Origin: Roseomonas gilardii subsp. gilardii
GTDB lineage: Bacteria; Pseudomonadota; Alphaproteobacteria; Acetobacterales; Acetobacteraceae
DNA length: 64,000 bases
Direction: 5' to 3'
Assembly: GCF_023078375.1 (NCBI RefSeq)
Contig: NZ_CP095554.1
Location: forward strand, 1,364,001 to 1,428,000
The stretch's first letter is position 1, and each line of letters begins with the position of its first letter. The position numbers were made by a program, and so were the translations under genes. The notes under the pieces were generated by a model. It did not search any database. It saw only the letters and a program-made list of their open reading frames with translations, and was not told where the DNA came from. This document shows, piece after piece, positions 20,634 to 29,248 of this stretch.

Positions 20634-22040
20634 TCAGGCGCGGTTGCGGCGGGTGTGGCGGCGGACGGCGGCCTCGACCTGGGCGAGGTCGCCGGGGAGG
20701 AGTTCCAGGCGCTCCTCGCGGGTGAAGAGGTCGGCCAGGCGCGGGGGGAGGGCGGGGCGGAAGCCGACCGCCCGTTCCGCCGCGTCGGGGAACTTCGCGG
20801 GATGGGCGGTGGCGGCGACGATCACCGGGATGGCCGGGTCCTCCGGCGCCAGGGCGCGGGCGGCGTGGGTGGCGGTGGCGCTGTGCGGGTCGGGCAGCCA
20901 GCCGGTGGCGGCGTGGACGCGGCGCATCTCCTCCAGCGTGCCCTCGTCATCCAGGGCGGTGCCGCGGAAGAGGTCCGCCGCGCGGCGCCAGGCGGCGTCG
21001 GGGACGGGCATGCGGCCGGTTTCGCGGAAGGCGCGCATGGCCTGGGCGGTGGCGGCGGGGTCGCGGTCCAGGAGCTCGAAGAGCAGGCGCTCGAAGTTCG
21101 AGGAGACCTGGATGTCCATGCTGGGGGAGAGGGAGGGCTCCACCGGGCGGGCGGACATGTCGTTGGCCGTGAAGAAGCGCGGCAGGATGTCGTTGCGGTT
21201 GGAGGAGATGATGAGGCGCCCGATGGGCAGGCCCATCTTCCGCGCCGCCCAGGCGGCCAGGACGTTGCCGAAATTGCCGGTGGGGACGGAGACGGCGACC
21301 GGGCGGTCGGGGGCGCCAAGGGCCAGGGCGGCATAGGCGTAGTAGGGGATCTGGGCGGCGACGCGGGCCCAGTTGATCGAGTTCACCGCGGAAAGGTTCA
21401 TCTCCCGCCGGAAGGGGGCGTCGGCGAACATCGCCTTCACCAGGTCCTGGCAGGTGTCGAAGTCACCCTCCACGGCCAGGTTGTGGACGTTGGAGGAGAG
21501 GACGGTGGTCATCTGCCGGCGCTGCACCTCGGAGGTGCGGCCCTGGGGGTGCAGGATGACGATGTCGATGTTGGCGCGGTCGCGGCAGGCCTCGATGGCG
21601 GCGGAACCGGTGTCGCCGGAGGTGGCGCCGACGATGGTCACGCGCTCCCCCCGTTCGGCCAGGACGTGGTCGAAGAGCCGGCCGAGGAGCTGCATCGCCA
21701 TGTCCTTGAAGGCGAGCGTCGGGCCGTGGAAGAGTTCCAGCGCGAAGGTCCGGGTGTCGAGCTGCACCAGCGGGGCCACGGCGGGGTGGGTGAAGGTGGC
21801 GTAGGCCTCCCCGGTCATGCGGCGCAGGGCGGCGTCCGGGATCGTGCCGCCGGTGAAGAGGCCGACGATGCGGGCGGCCAGTTCCGGGTAGGGCAGGCCG
21901 CGCATCGCGCGCCATTCTGCGGCGGAGAGGGAGGGCCAGGTCTCGGGGACGAAGAGGCCGCCATCCTCGGCCAGGCCGGCGAGCAGGACGCCCGGGAAGT
22001 CGCGGGCCGGAGCCTCGCCGCGGGTGGAGACGTATCGCAT
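20634..22040 (-). CDS. thrC: Threonine synthase
   Basis: The 468-residue PLP enzyme makes threonine from O-phosphohomoserine, the last step of threonine synthesis. It starts MRYVSTRG, typical of the family. The PLP lysine is K112 in LAFKDMAMQ, and the phosphate-binding GATSGDTGSAAIEACR segment follows. Length matches the long bacterial type II form. Homology begins at the ATG at 22040; the open frame further upstream only reads through a tandem repeat. It is followed by the SLC13 carrier gene rather than the M16 peptidase it neighbours in many relatives. Confidence 0.95.
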   Translation of the reverse strand: MRYVSTRGEAPARDFPGVLLAGLAEDGGLFVPETWPSLSAAEWRAMRGLPYPELAARIVGLFTGGTIPDAALRRMTGEAYATFTHPAVAPLVQLDTRTFALELFHGPTLAFKDMAMQLLGRLFDHVLAERGERVTIVGATSGDTGSAAIEACRDRANIDIVILHPQGRTSEVQRRQMTTVLSSNVHNLAVEGDFDTCQDLVKAMFADAPFRREMNLSAVNSINWARVAAQIPYYAYAALALGAPDRPVAVSVPTGNFGNVLAAWAARKMGLPIGRLIISSNRNDILPRFFTANDMSARPVEPSLSPSMDIQVSSNFERLLFELLDRDPAATAQAMRAFRETGRMPVPDAAWRRAADLFRGTALDDEGTLEEMRRVHAATGWLPDPHSATATHAARALAPEDPAIPVIVAATAHPAKFPDAAERAVGFRPALPPRLADLFTREERLELLPGDLAQVEAAVRRHTRRNRA

Positions 22041-22097
22041 GGGGGCAGCGTATAGCGGGGGAGGGGAGATGATGCCATGATGCCGTGCCGGCATGTC

Positions 22098-22177
22098 AGC
22101 ATGCCTGCCCGCCAGCATGCCTGCCCGCCAGCATGCCTGCCCGCCAGCATGCCTGCCCGCCAGCATGCCTGTCCGCT
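22098..22177. repeat. 16-bp tandem repeat, four perfect copies plus a degenerate fifth
   Basis: The unit AGCATGCCTGCCCGCC repeats head-to-tail at 22098, 22114, 22130 and 22146, with a changed fifth copy at 22162 and a trace of a sixth. A 16-bp unit shifts frame at each copy, so it is unlikely to be coding. It sits in the 326-bp gap between the divergent thrC and metallo-hydrolase genes, about 58 bp from the thrC start. Confidence 0.9.
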
Positions 22178-22366
22178 ATCATGCCTGCCGATGGCCACCT
22201 CTCGGCCGCTCGGGAGCGCCATGGCCCGGCGTCACGGAAGAATCCGGAACATGGGTTGGTGCCGGCCGTTAAGAAGAAGCGGGGCCGGAGGCGACGGGAG
22301 CGGTGGCCCTGCCGTCTGCGCCCGCCGCCCGGCGAGGAGCACGCCCCGGGACTCACGGAGGACATC

Positions 22367-23059
22367 ATGAAGATCACGTTCTACGCGCATGCGAGCTTCC
22401 GGTTGGAGGCGGATGGGGTGGCGGTGGTCACCGATCCCTACAAGCCGTCGCTCAGCCGCTTCGACCCGATCGACGAGCCGGCGGATCTCGTGCTGATGAG
22501 CTCGGCCACCGACGAGTTCCATTCCGACCCGAGCCATGTCCTGGGCGGGCCGGTGGTGATCAACACGCTGGAGCTGCCGCCGGAAGGGGTGGAGGTGCTG
22601 GGCATCCCGGTCCGCTCCTTTCCCGCCTATGAGAGCCTGACCTTCGACTTCCAGGCGGCGGCGGGGCGGGACCCGGATGCCAATGCGCTCTACCACTTCA
22701 CGCTGGGCGGGCTGCGGGTGCTGCATATGGGCGATATCGGCAATCCGGTGGACCCCCGGCAACTGGAGGCGCTGCGCGGGCAGGTGGATGTCCTGCTGGC
22801 GCTGGCCGGCGCGCATGCGACCATCGCGCTGGACGACCTGGACGCGGCGATCACGGCCATCGGGCCGCAGGTGGTCATCCCGATGCACTACTACAACCCG
22901 CGCGGCATCCTGCAGATCGAGCCGGTCGAGACCTTCCTGGCGCGGGTGCCGCCGGAGCGGGTGACGCGGGTCGGCGGGCCGAGCCTGGAGCTGACGCCGG
23001 AGACCCTGCCGGCGCCGGCGGACGCGCCGCATGTCTATGTGCTGGAGCAGTCGCGGTAG
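22367..23059 (+). CDS. MBL-fold (UlaG-like) metallo-hydrolase homologue
   Basis: The 230-residue protein has the fold pattern of UlaG-type metallo-beta-lactamase relatives. It begins MKITFYAHASFRLE, has HMGDIG where the family has its HxGD turn, and IPMHYYN near residue 175. The usual zinc motif HxHxDH is replaced by SSATDEFHSD, so metal binding must be altered or lost. A GGAGG site lies correctly before the ATG at 22367; the open frame upstream reads through the tandem repeat and is not supported. The function is unknown beyond the fold. Confidence 0.85.
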   Translation: MKITFYAHASFRLEADGVAVVTDPYKPSLSRFDPIDEPADLVLMSSATDEFHSDPSHVLGGPVVINTLELPPEGVEVLGIPVRSFPAYESLTFDFQAAAGRDPDANALYHFTLGGLRVLHMGDIGNPVDPRQLEALRGQVDVLLALAGAHATIALDDLDAAITAIGPQVVIPMHYYNPRGILQIEPVETFLARVPPERVTRVGGPSLELTPETLPAPADAPHVYVLEQSR

Positions 23060-23164
23060 GCATCCGTGGCGGGCGGGGGAGGCGGCATTCCGTGGCCGTC
23101 CCGCCCTTGACCGGGCCGTGTAACGGGCGGAGCCTCCGCGCCCGGAATTCCGGAGACCCCCGCC

Positions 23165-24453
23165 ATGAACGACCTGTCCGCCCCCACCATGCCCTCCGTG
23201 CCCGCGTTGCGGGGGCGCTGGCCTCGCGGAGCGGGCCGGAGGTGGCGGGCGAGGTGTCGCGCCTGCTGTCCGGCGAGGCCTTCCGCAGGGCGGATGCCTT
23301 CGTGCGGCAGGACCACGGCCGCACGGTGGAGGAGATCATCCGCATCGCCGAGATCGCCTCGCCCCCCTTCGGCGAGGCACGGCGCGCGGAAGCCTATGCG
23401 GAGATGCTGCGGGCGCAGGGGCTCTCGGATGTGGCGCGGGACGCGGAGGGCAATGTCACCGCGCTCCGGCCCGGCACCGATCCGGAGGCCGGGCTGGTGG
23501 TGATCTGCTCGCATCTCGACACGGTCTTTCCCGAGGGGACGGATGTGGTGGTGCGGCGCGAGGGCACGGTACTGCGCGGACCGGGCGTGGGCGACAACAG
23601 CCGCGGCTTGGCGGTGAAGCTCGCCATCCTGCGGGCGCTGGATGCCGCCGGCATCCGGACGAAGGCGGGAATCCTGGTGCTGGCCTCGGTGGGCGAGGAA
23701 GGGCCGGGCGACCTGCGCGGAGTGAAGAGCTTCTTCCGTGTCCATCCGCTGCGCGACAAGGTGGTGGGCTTCATCGCCGTGGACAGCCTGGAGACGGCGC
23801 GGCTGACGGTGGGGGCGGTGGGCAGCAAGCGCTACCGCGTCAGCTTCCGGGGGCCGGGCGGGCATTCCTTCGGCGCCTTCGGGCTGGTGAACCCGGTCTT
23901 CGCCCTGGCGCGGGCGGCGGACGACCTGTCGCGCATCCGCGTGCCCGCGGTGCCGCGCACCACCTTCTCCATCGGCAGGATCGGCGGCGGGACCTCGATC
24001 AACGCGATCCCGGAGGAAGCCTGGATGGAGGTGGACCTGCGTTCGGAATCCGCCGAGGAGCTGGCGCGGCTGGAGGAGCGTTTCCTGGCCACGCTGCCGC
24101 AGGCGGCAGCGGACGAGAACGCGGCGCGCGACGTGAGGCGCGGCGGCATTCAGGTGGAGGTGAAGCAGGTGGGGGACCGGCCGGCCGGGACGACGCCGCG
24201 CGAGGCGCGGATCGTGCGGCTGGCGGAGGCGGTGATCGCGGCGCGGGGCTATGCGCCGAAGCTGGAAGCGTCCTCGACCGACAGCAACATCCCTATCAGC
24301 CTGGGCATTCCCGCCATCACCGTGGCCTCGGGCGGCACGGGCGGGCGGGCGCATTCGCTGGAGGAGTGGATCGACGTGGCGCCGGAGGAAAGCGCCAGGG
24401 GGATCGCCACGGCGCTGGGCGTCATCGTGTCCGTGGCGGGTGGCGCCGCCTGA
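23165..24453 (+). CDS. M20-family metallopeptidase, probable frameshift near 23213
   Basis: The body (from about 23260) is an M20/M25/M40 zinc peptidase resembling tripeptidase T-like and ArgE/DapE-like enzymes. It has CSHLDTVFPEGTD, GPGVGDNSRG, a catalytic GEEGPGD and a dimerisation domain (PGGHSFGAFGLVNP). The best start, ATG 23165 with GGAG nine bases upstream, encodes MNDLSAPTMPSVPALRG and then leaves frame. One extra G in the five-G run 23211-23215 joins it to ALASRSGPEVAGE and the rest. Alternatively the gene starts at an internal GTG without a good ribosome site. Peptidase assignment is secure; the frameshift is likely but less certain than the other three in this window. Confidence 0.82.
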
Positions 24454-24525
24454 GATGGGGCTAGCGCCAGGGTGCGGGCGTGGAAAGGGATGTGCCTTTC
24501 CGCCCGCAGCCTGGCAGCCGCCGTG

Positions 24526-24606
24526 TCAGTGCAGCACGCCGAACAGCCACAGCAGGATGATCACGGGGATCGGGATTCCGATCAGCCACAACAGGATGCC
24601 GCGCAT
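24526..24606 (-). CDS. 26-residue hydrophobic membrane peptide
   Basis: This small frame encodes MRGILLWLIGIPIPVIILLW and a short FGVLH tail, essentially one transmembrane helix with a central double-proline GIPIP. A GAGAGGAA ribosome-binding site sits six or so bases before the ATG, unusually good for a chance ORF. Short proteins of this ILLWLIGIPIP type are, from memory, common in alphaproteobacteria with no assigned function. It stands alone between the M20 peptidase and the SMP-30 gene, on the opposite strand from both. Confidence 0.65.
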   Translation of the reverse strand: MRGILLWLIGIPIPVIILLWLFGVLH

Positions 24607-24693
24607 CGTTTCCTCTCGCTTGTCTCCAGGCATGGAACGTGGCGTTCGCGGCGCGGGTTGCGTCGTGGCTGTTGCGGCCTCGGCTTCGTGGCC

Positions 24694-24875
24694 GGCCCCG
24701 GGGGAGAGGCTTTGCCTCTCGCCCCGGACCCCCTCTCCACCAGGACCCTGCGGGCCCTGGACCCGATGGGTTGGTTCCGGGTGGTGGCCGTTGGCTCGCT
24801 TGCCCGGTCCGTCGGTGCGGCGGACAGGCGGGGCGCCGGGAAGAAAACATCGTTTCCGCGCTTGTGGCGGCGGAC
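24694..24875. repeat. Intergenic multi-hairpin repeat (family A)
   Basis: The left end (24694-24763) has GGGGGAGAGGCTTTGCCTC, able to fold, then CGGACCCCCT and CCAGGACCCTGCGGGCC, matching the copy at 27714. The right end (24838-24862) has GGAAGAAAACATC, the reverse complement of a module in the copy at 43978. The rest of the 24607-24904 gap shows no other gene. Confidence 0.6.
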
Positions 24876-24904
24876 GTGATGCGCAAGGGGGAAAGGAACA
24901 CGGC

Positions 24905-25894
24905 ATGAGCGGCAGAGACTTCGCGGGCCCGGAATGGGCGAACGAGACACCCTGGGTGGCCTCGGCGCGCTATCCGGATGTGCGGATGCGGGACCTCGAT
25001 CCCGGCTTCGCCCGGTATCGCGTGATGAACGCGGCGGTGGAGAAGCTGTGCGGGGGCCTGCGCTGGGGCGAGGGGCCGGTCTGGTTCGGCGACCATCGCT
25101 GCCTGCTCTTCTCCGACATCCCGAACAACCGCATCCTGCGCTGGGACGAGGAGACGCGCGGCGTCACCGTGTTCCGGAAGCCGTCGAACTTCGCCAACGG
25201 CAACACGCGCGACCGCGAGGGGCGGCTGGTGACCTGCGAGCACGGCGCGCGGCGGGTGACGCGGACGGAGCATGACGGGCGGATCACGGTGATCGCCGAC
25301 AGCTTCGAGGGGAAGCGGCTGAACTCGCCGAACGATGTGGTGGTGAAGTCGGACGGCACGATCTGGTTCACCGACCCGCTTTTCGGCATCGGCGGCGATT
25401 ATGAGGGGGAGCGGGCGGAGTCCGAGATCCCCGCCGCCGTGTACCGGGCCGATCCGGCGCGGGGGGCGCTGCGCAAGGTGGCGGAGGGCGTGCCGGGGCC
25501 GAACGGGCTGGCCTTCTCGCCGGATGAGAGCCTGCTTTATCTCGTCGCCTCGCGGGCCGAGCCGCGGCAGATCCTGAGCTATCCGGTCGCGGCGGACGGG
25601 GCCTCGCTGGGCGAGGCGCGGGTGCTGATCCGGGCCGAGGCGGACGGCACGCCGGACGGGTTCCGCGTGGACGAGGACGGCAATCTCTGGTGCGGCTGGG
25701 GCATGGGGCGCGCCGGGGAGAGCGACGGGCTGGACGGTGTGCGGGTGTTCAACGCCAGCGGCGCACCGATCGGGCATATCGACCTGCCGGAGCGGGTGGC
25801 GAATGTCGCCTTCGGCGGCTGGCGGCGGAACCGGCTGTTCATGGCGGGGTGCCGGTCGCTCTACAGCGTTTTCGTCAACACGCGGGGATGCTGA
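24905..25894 (+). CDS. SMP-30/gluconolactonase/LRE-family protein
   Basis: The 329-residue protein is a six-bladed beta-propeller sugar-lactonase relative that would hydrolyse aldonolactones. Family signs are GLRWGEGPVWFGD (first metal-ligand glutamate), LNSPNDVVVKSDGTIWFTDP (the conserved Asn-Asp pair) and GPNGLAFSPDESLLY. The start at 24905 follows a GGAAAGGAA site. It is followed after 3 bp by a GST-like gene and then a Bug-type binding protein, probably one transcription unit. The real substrate is not fixed by sequence. Confidence 0.92.
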   Translation: MSGRDFAGPEWANETPWVASARYPDVRMRDLDPGFARYRVMNAAVEKLCGGLRWGEGPVWFGDHRCLLFSDIPNNRILRWDEETRGVTVFRKPSNFANGNTRDREGRLVTCEHGARRVTRTEHDGRITVIADSFEGKRLNSPNDVVVKSDGTIWFTDPLFGIGGDYEGERAESEIPAAVYRADPARGALRKVAEGVPGPNGLAFSPDESLLYLVASRAEPRQILSYPVAADGASLGEARVLIRAEADGTPDGFRVDEDGNLWCGWGMGRAGESDGLDGVRVFNASGAPIGHIDLPERVANVAFGGWRRNRLFMAGCRSLYSVFVNTRGC

Positions 25895-25897
25895 GGC

Positions 25898-26596
25898 ATG
25901 GTGATCCGTCTGCATGAGCTGTGCGGCAGCGATCCGGCGCGGGTCTTCAGCCCCTATTGCTGGCGGGCGCGGATGGCGCTGCTGCACAAGGGACTGCCGC
26001 ATGAGAGCCTGCCCTGGCGCTTCAAGGACAAGGCGGCGATCGCCGATGCGGGTACGGACAAGGTGCCGGTGCTGCGCGACGGGGCGCGGGTGGTGCATGA
26101 TTCCTGGGCGATCCTGGAGGATCTGGAGGACCGCTATCCGGGCCGTGCCAGCCTGTTCGGCGGCGAGGGCGGGCGGGCGCTGGCGCGTTTCGTGGCGCAT
26201 TGGGCGGATACGGTGCTGAACCCGGCGATCTCGGCGCTGATCGTGTCCGACATCCCGGCGCTGCTGGATGCGGAGGACCGGGCATATTTCATCCGCACGC
26301 GTGAGGCGCGCTTCGGCAGGCCGCTGGCGGAGGTGACGGCGGGGCGGGAGGAGCGGCTGGAGGGGTTCCGTGCCCTGCTGCTGCCTTTGCGGCGGACGCT
26401 GTCGGACCGGCCCTTCCTGCATGGCGCCACGCCGGGGGCGGGGGACTACATCGCCTTTTCCGGCTTCCAGTGGGCGCGGGTGGTGAGCCCGCTGCCGCTG
26501 CTGACGCCGGAGGATGTGCTGCATGGCTGGCGCGGGCGGCTGCTCGATGCCTTCGGCGGCGTGGCGCGGGCCGTGCCGGCGGCGGAGCGGGGCTGA
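25898..26596 (+). CDS. Glutathione S-transferase family protein
   Basis: The 232-residue cytoplasmic protein has a thioredoxin-fold N-terminal domain with FSPYCWRARMALLHKG, then DKVPVLRDG (cis-proline loop). The all-helical C-terminal domain starts near residue 90. Such proteins conjugate glutathione or act as isomerases or reductases. It starts 3 bp after the SMP-30 gene and is probably translated from the same message. Confidence 0.87.
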   Translation: MVIRLHELCGSDPARVFSPYCWRARMALLHKGLPHESLPWRFKDKAAIADAGTDKVPVLRDGARVVHDSWAILEDLEDRYPGRASLFGGEGGRALARFVAHWADTVLNPAISALIVSDIPALLDAEDRAYFIRTREARFGRPLAEVTAGREERLEGFRALLLPLRRTLSDRPFLHGATPGAGDYIAFSGFQWARVVSPLPLLTPEDVLHGWRGRLLDAFGGVARAVPAAERG

Positions 26597-26701
26597 GGAG
26601 CGGATTGGGCCGGATGGCTCGCCCAGGTTCGGAGGCTGTGGCACGCCATGTGCGAGGGCCCGTCATGCGATAGGCTGGACGGGTTGGTGGGGCAGGGACC
26701 G

Positions 26702-27679
26702 ATGCTGGGACGACGTGGGCTGGGTTTGGGATTTCTGGGGATGGCCGGCCTGGCCGGTGGCCGCGCTGCGCGGGCGGCCTCCTGGCCGGAGCATCCCTTC
26801 CGCTGGGTGGTGGGCTATCCGCCGGGCGGGGCCTCGGATGTCTTCGCGCGGCTGATCGGCGCGGGAATGGGCGCGGCGCTGGGGCAGAATGTGGTGGTGG
26901 AGAACCGGCCGGGCGGCGGCGCGGTGCTGGCCAGCGAGGTGGTGTCCCATGCCGCGCCGGATGGCTACTCCTGGCTGCACACGGACAACGGGAACCTCGT
27001 CTACAATCCGGCGCTCTATGCGAAGCTGCCCTATGACCCGGACCGCGATCTGACCGGGGTGGGATTCATCGGGCGGTTTCCGCTGTTCCTCGTGGTGCGG
27101 CCCGACGACCCGGCGAAGGGCTTCGCGGATTTCCTGGCCGCGGCGCCGAAGGACCCGCCGACCTATGGCACGGCGGGCGTGGCCTCTCCGCATCATCTGG
27201 CGATGGAGATGCTGCGGCGGCGGGCGGGGAACTTCCCGGCGGTGCATGTGCCTTATCGCGGCGCGCCGGCAGCGATGCAGGACCTGATCGCGGGCAGCGT
27301 GGACAGCGTGGTGGTGGATTGCGCGACGGGCATCCCCTTCCTGCGCGACGGCAAGGCGCGGGCGCTGCTGGTGATGGGGGAGGGGCGGTCCCAGGCCGCG
27401 CCGGAGGTGCCGACGGCGCTGGAACTCGGCTATGCGGATGCGGTGGCCTATGGCTGGCAGGGGCTTTCGGTGCCGGCGGCCACGCCGGGCGAACTGGTGG
27501 GGCGGCTGAACGCGGCGCTGAACGGCGCGGTGCGGAGCGAGGTGGCGCAGGCGCGGATGCGGACCCTCGGGATCGAGTCCTCGCCCCTGTCGCCGGCCGC
27601 GTTCAATGCCTTCGTTGCGACGGAGAGCGCGCGCTGGCGGCCGCTGATCCGGGAACTCGGCATCCGGCTGGATAGCTGA
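26702..27679 (+). CDS. Bug-family (TctC-like) periplasmic solute-binding protein
   Basis: The 325-residue product is a Bug receptor of the tripartite tricarboxylate transporter type. It has an N-terminal export signal (GRRGLGLGFLGMAGLAGG, with paired arginines) and then PFRWVVGYPPGGASDVFARL, a hallmark of the family. No TctA or TctB membrane genes lie nearby, so it is an orphan receptor, as is usual in genomes with many Bug proteins. The ATG at 26702 with GGCAGGGA upstream is preferred over the open extension starting at 26648. Confidence 0.9.
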   Translation: MLGRRGLGLGFLGMAGLAGGRAARAASWPEHPFRWVVGYPPGGASDVFARLIGAGMGAALGQNVVVENRPGGGAVLASEVVSHAAPDGYSWLHTDNGNLVYNPALYAKLPYDPDRDLTGVGFIGRFPLFLVVRPDDPAKGFADFLAAAPKDPPTYGTAGVASPHHLAMEMLRRRAGNFPAVHVPYRGAPAAMQDLIAGSVDSVVVDCATGIPFLRDGKARALLVMGEGRSQAAPEVPTALELGYADAVAYGWQGLSVPAATPGELVGRLNAALNGAVRSEVAQARMRTLGIESSPLSPAAFNAFVATESARWRPLIRELGIRLDS

Positions 27680-28013
27680 GACGGGGCCGATCGGGCCGCC
27701 GTCGCGCCTGTGGTCCCGGGGGGAACGGCGCTGCCTTTCCCCCGGACCCCCTATCCGCCAGGACCCTGCGGGCCCTTGCATCTTGGGTGATGCGTCCGGG
27801 AGGCTTCAGCCCTGCGGCGTGTCGGCTTTGCGGGACACGCGCGGGGCCATCAGGGGGCCATTCAGGGGGCCATGACGATGGCGGTCGCAGACCATGCAGC
27901 CCTCCTCTGGCCGGGATGACGAGACAGTCACGCTAAAGCATGGCGCGGGCGAGTCGCAAGTTCACCTTCTCGTGCCCTCTGCCTCCTGCCTGCCACGCGG
28001 CTGGGTGGGGGCG
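27680..28013. repeat. Intergenic gap with family A hairpin repeat at 27714-27780
   Basis: This 334-bp gap separates two convergent genes. Positions 27714-27780 carry the hairpin module CGGCGCTGCC with CCCGGACCCCCTATCCGCCA and CCAGGACCCTGCGGGCCC, closely matching 24694 and partly 49146. At 27848-27877 the phrase AGGGGGCCAT recurs three times in short tandem. I see no gene. Confidence 0.6.
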
Positions 28014-28643
28014 TCAGCCGCGCCGGGCTTCGGCCAGGGCGTGCGGCGGGTTCCGGCCGGGCTGTTCCGGGGTGGCGGGGCCGCGCCCGGCCATGCGGGC
28101 CAGCACGCCGTCGCACCAGAGGAAGCGGTGGAGCAGGACCATGGCGACATGGCCGGCGATCAGGGCCAGCAGCGTCCAGGCCAGGAGCCCGTGCGCGGCA
28201 TTGGCGGGGGCGACCAGCGCCTCGATCCGCTCGCCGGAGGCGGGCCAGAGGGGAATGCCGAAGGGCGCGAAGGCGCGGCCCGAGCCGTATTGCCGCAGCA
28301 GGGCCAGGGAAGGGACGATCAGCATCAGGGCATAGAGCGCCAGATGGCCAAGGCGGGCGGCGAGGCCGAGCGGGCCGGCCTCGTGCGGCGGGCGGCGGCG
28401 GAGGTTGTACAGGCCCCAGGCGCCGCGCAGCAGGATCAGCAGGAAGAGCAGGGCACCGACGCTGGCATGGCTGCCGACCAGGAAGGTGGTGAGCGGGGAG
28501 CGGCCGACGGTGACCTTCACCACCATGCCGGCGAACTGCCACGCGAAGACGAGGGCCATGCCCCAGTGCAGGGCGCGGCTGACGAGGCCGTAGCGGTCCG
28601 GCGTATCACGCCAGGGCAGGGATGGCCGGGACGGGGAGGGCAT
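28014..28643 (-). CDS. Cytochrome b561-type membrane protein
   Basis: The 209-residue inner-membrane protein has four predicted helices and histidines placed for two b hemes. These lie in SRALHWGMAL (first helix), GSHASVGALL (second), NAAHGLLAW (third) and GHVAMVLLHR (fourth). Family members shuttle electrons between quinol and periplasmic or membrane acceptors. A GGAGAAG site precedes the ATG at 28643; the longer frame upstream has no homology. It is convergent with the Bug receptor gene. Confidence 0.9.
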   Translation of the reverse strand: MPSPSRPSLPWRDTPDRYGLVSRALHWGMALVFAWQFAGMVVKVTVGRSPLTTFLVGSHASVGALLFLLILLRGAWGLYNLRRRPPHEAGPLGLAARLGHLALYALMLIVPSLALLRQYGSGRAFAPFGIPLWPASGERIEALVAPANAAHGLLAWTLLALIAGHVAMVLLHRFLWCDGVLARMAGRGPATPEQPGRNPPHALAEARRG

Positions 28644-28783
28644 GGGGCTTCTCCGGTCGATCGGGGCGGCTCGCCGGCCGGTGGGATGGCTGGATGACAT
28701 TCCGTACATGTATCTCGGTGCCCTGCCGCGCAAGCGGGATTTCCGCGACCGCGAAGAAAGGGGCTTCTTGGGGTGGGGGCCGG

Positions 28784-29248
28784 TCAGCGCCGCTCCGCGA
28801 AGAAGTCCCGCAGCAGGGTGGCGCATTCGGTTTCGCGCAGCCCGCCCACCACCTCCGGCACATGGTGGCAGGAGGCGGCGGCGTAGATGCGGGCGCCGTG
28901 CTCGACCCCACCGCCCTTGGGGTCGTAGGCGCCGAACACCACCCGTTTCACGCGGAACAGGGAGGCCGCCTGGGCGCACATCGGGCAGGGTTCCAGCGTG
29001 ACCGTCAGGGTGCAGCCGGCCAGCCATTTCTCCCCGCGCCGCGCGGCGGCGGCGCGCAGGGCCAGGATCTCGGCATGGGCGGAGGGGTCGTGGCGGGCCT
29101 CCACCTCGTTGCCGGCGCGGGCCAGGACGAGGCCGCGCGGATCGGTGACCACCGCGCCCACCGGCACCTCCCCCCGCAGGGCGGCGGCGCGCGCCTCCTC
29201 CAGGGCCAGCTCGATGGGGGAGCGGCGCGGCTCAGGCGCGGCTGGCAC
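28784..29248 (-). CDS. tadA: Nucleoside deaminase, probable tRNA adenosine(34) deaminase
   Basis: The roughly 154-residue zinc enzyme has HAEI and PCPMCAQA, the two halves of the deaminase zinc site. Its C-terminus, GGGVEHGARIY then CHHVPEVVGGL, is typical of alphaproteobacterial TadA, which makes inosine at the wobble position of tRNA-Arg. No ATG lies near the domain start. The GTG at 29248, inside the end of the upstream aminotransferase gene, gives a sensible length. A related non-tRNA nucleoside deaminase is the main alternative. Confidence 0.8.
   Translation of the reverse strand: MPAAPEPRRSPIELALEEARAAALRGEVPVGAVVTDPRGLVLARAGNEVEARHDPSAHAEILALRAAAARRGEKWLAGCTLTVTLEPCPMCAQAASLFRVKRVVFGAYDPKGGGVEHGARIYAAASCHHVPEVVGGLRETECATLLRDFFAERR

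Noticed and set aside
22081-22190. Short repeats as a CRISPR-like array
   Set aside because: Units are directly adjacent with no spacers and no cas genes are present; it is a plain tandem repeat.
23092-23260. ATG at 23092 as the start of the M20 peptidase
   Set aside because: It gives 50 residues without family likeness and has no ribosome-binding site, whereas ATG 23165 has one and needs just a single-base correction.
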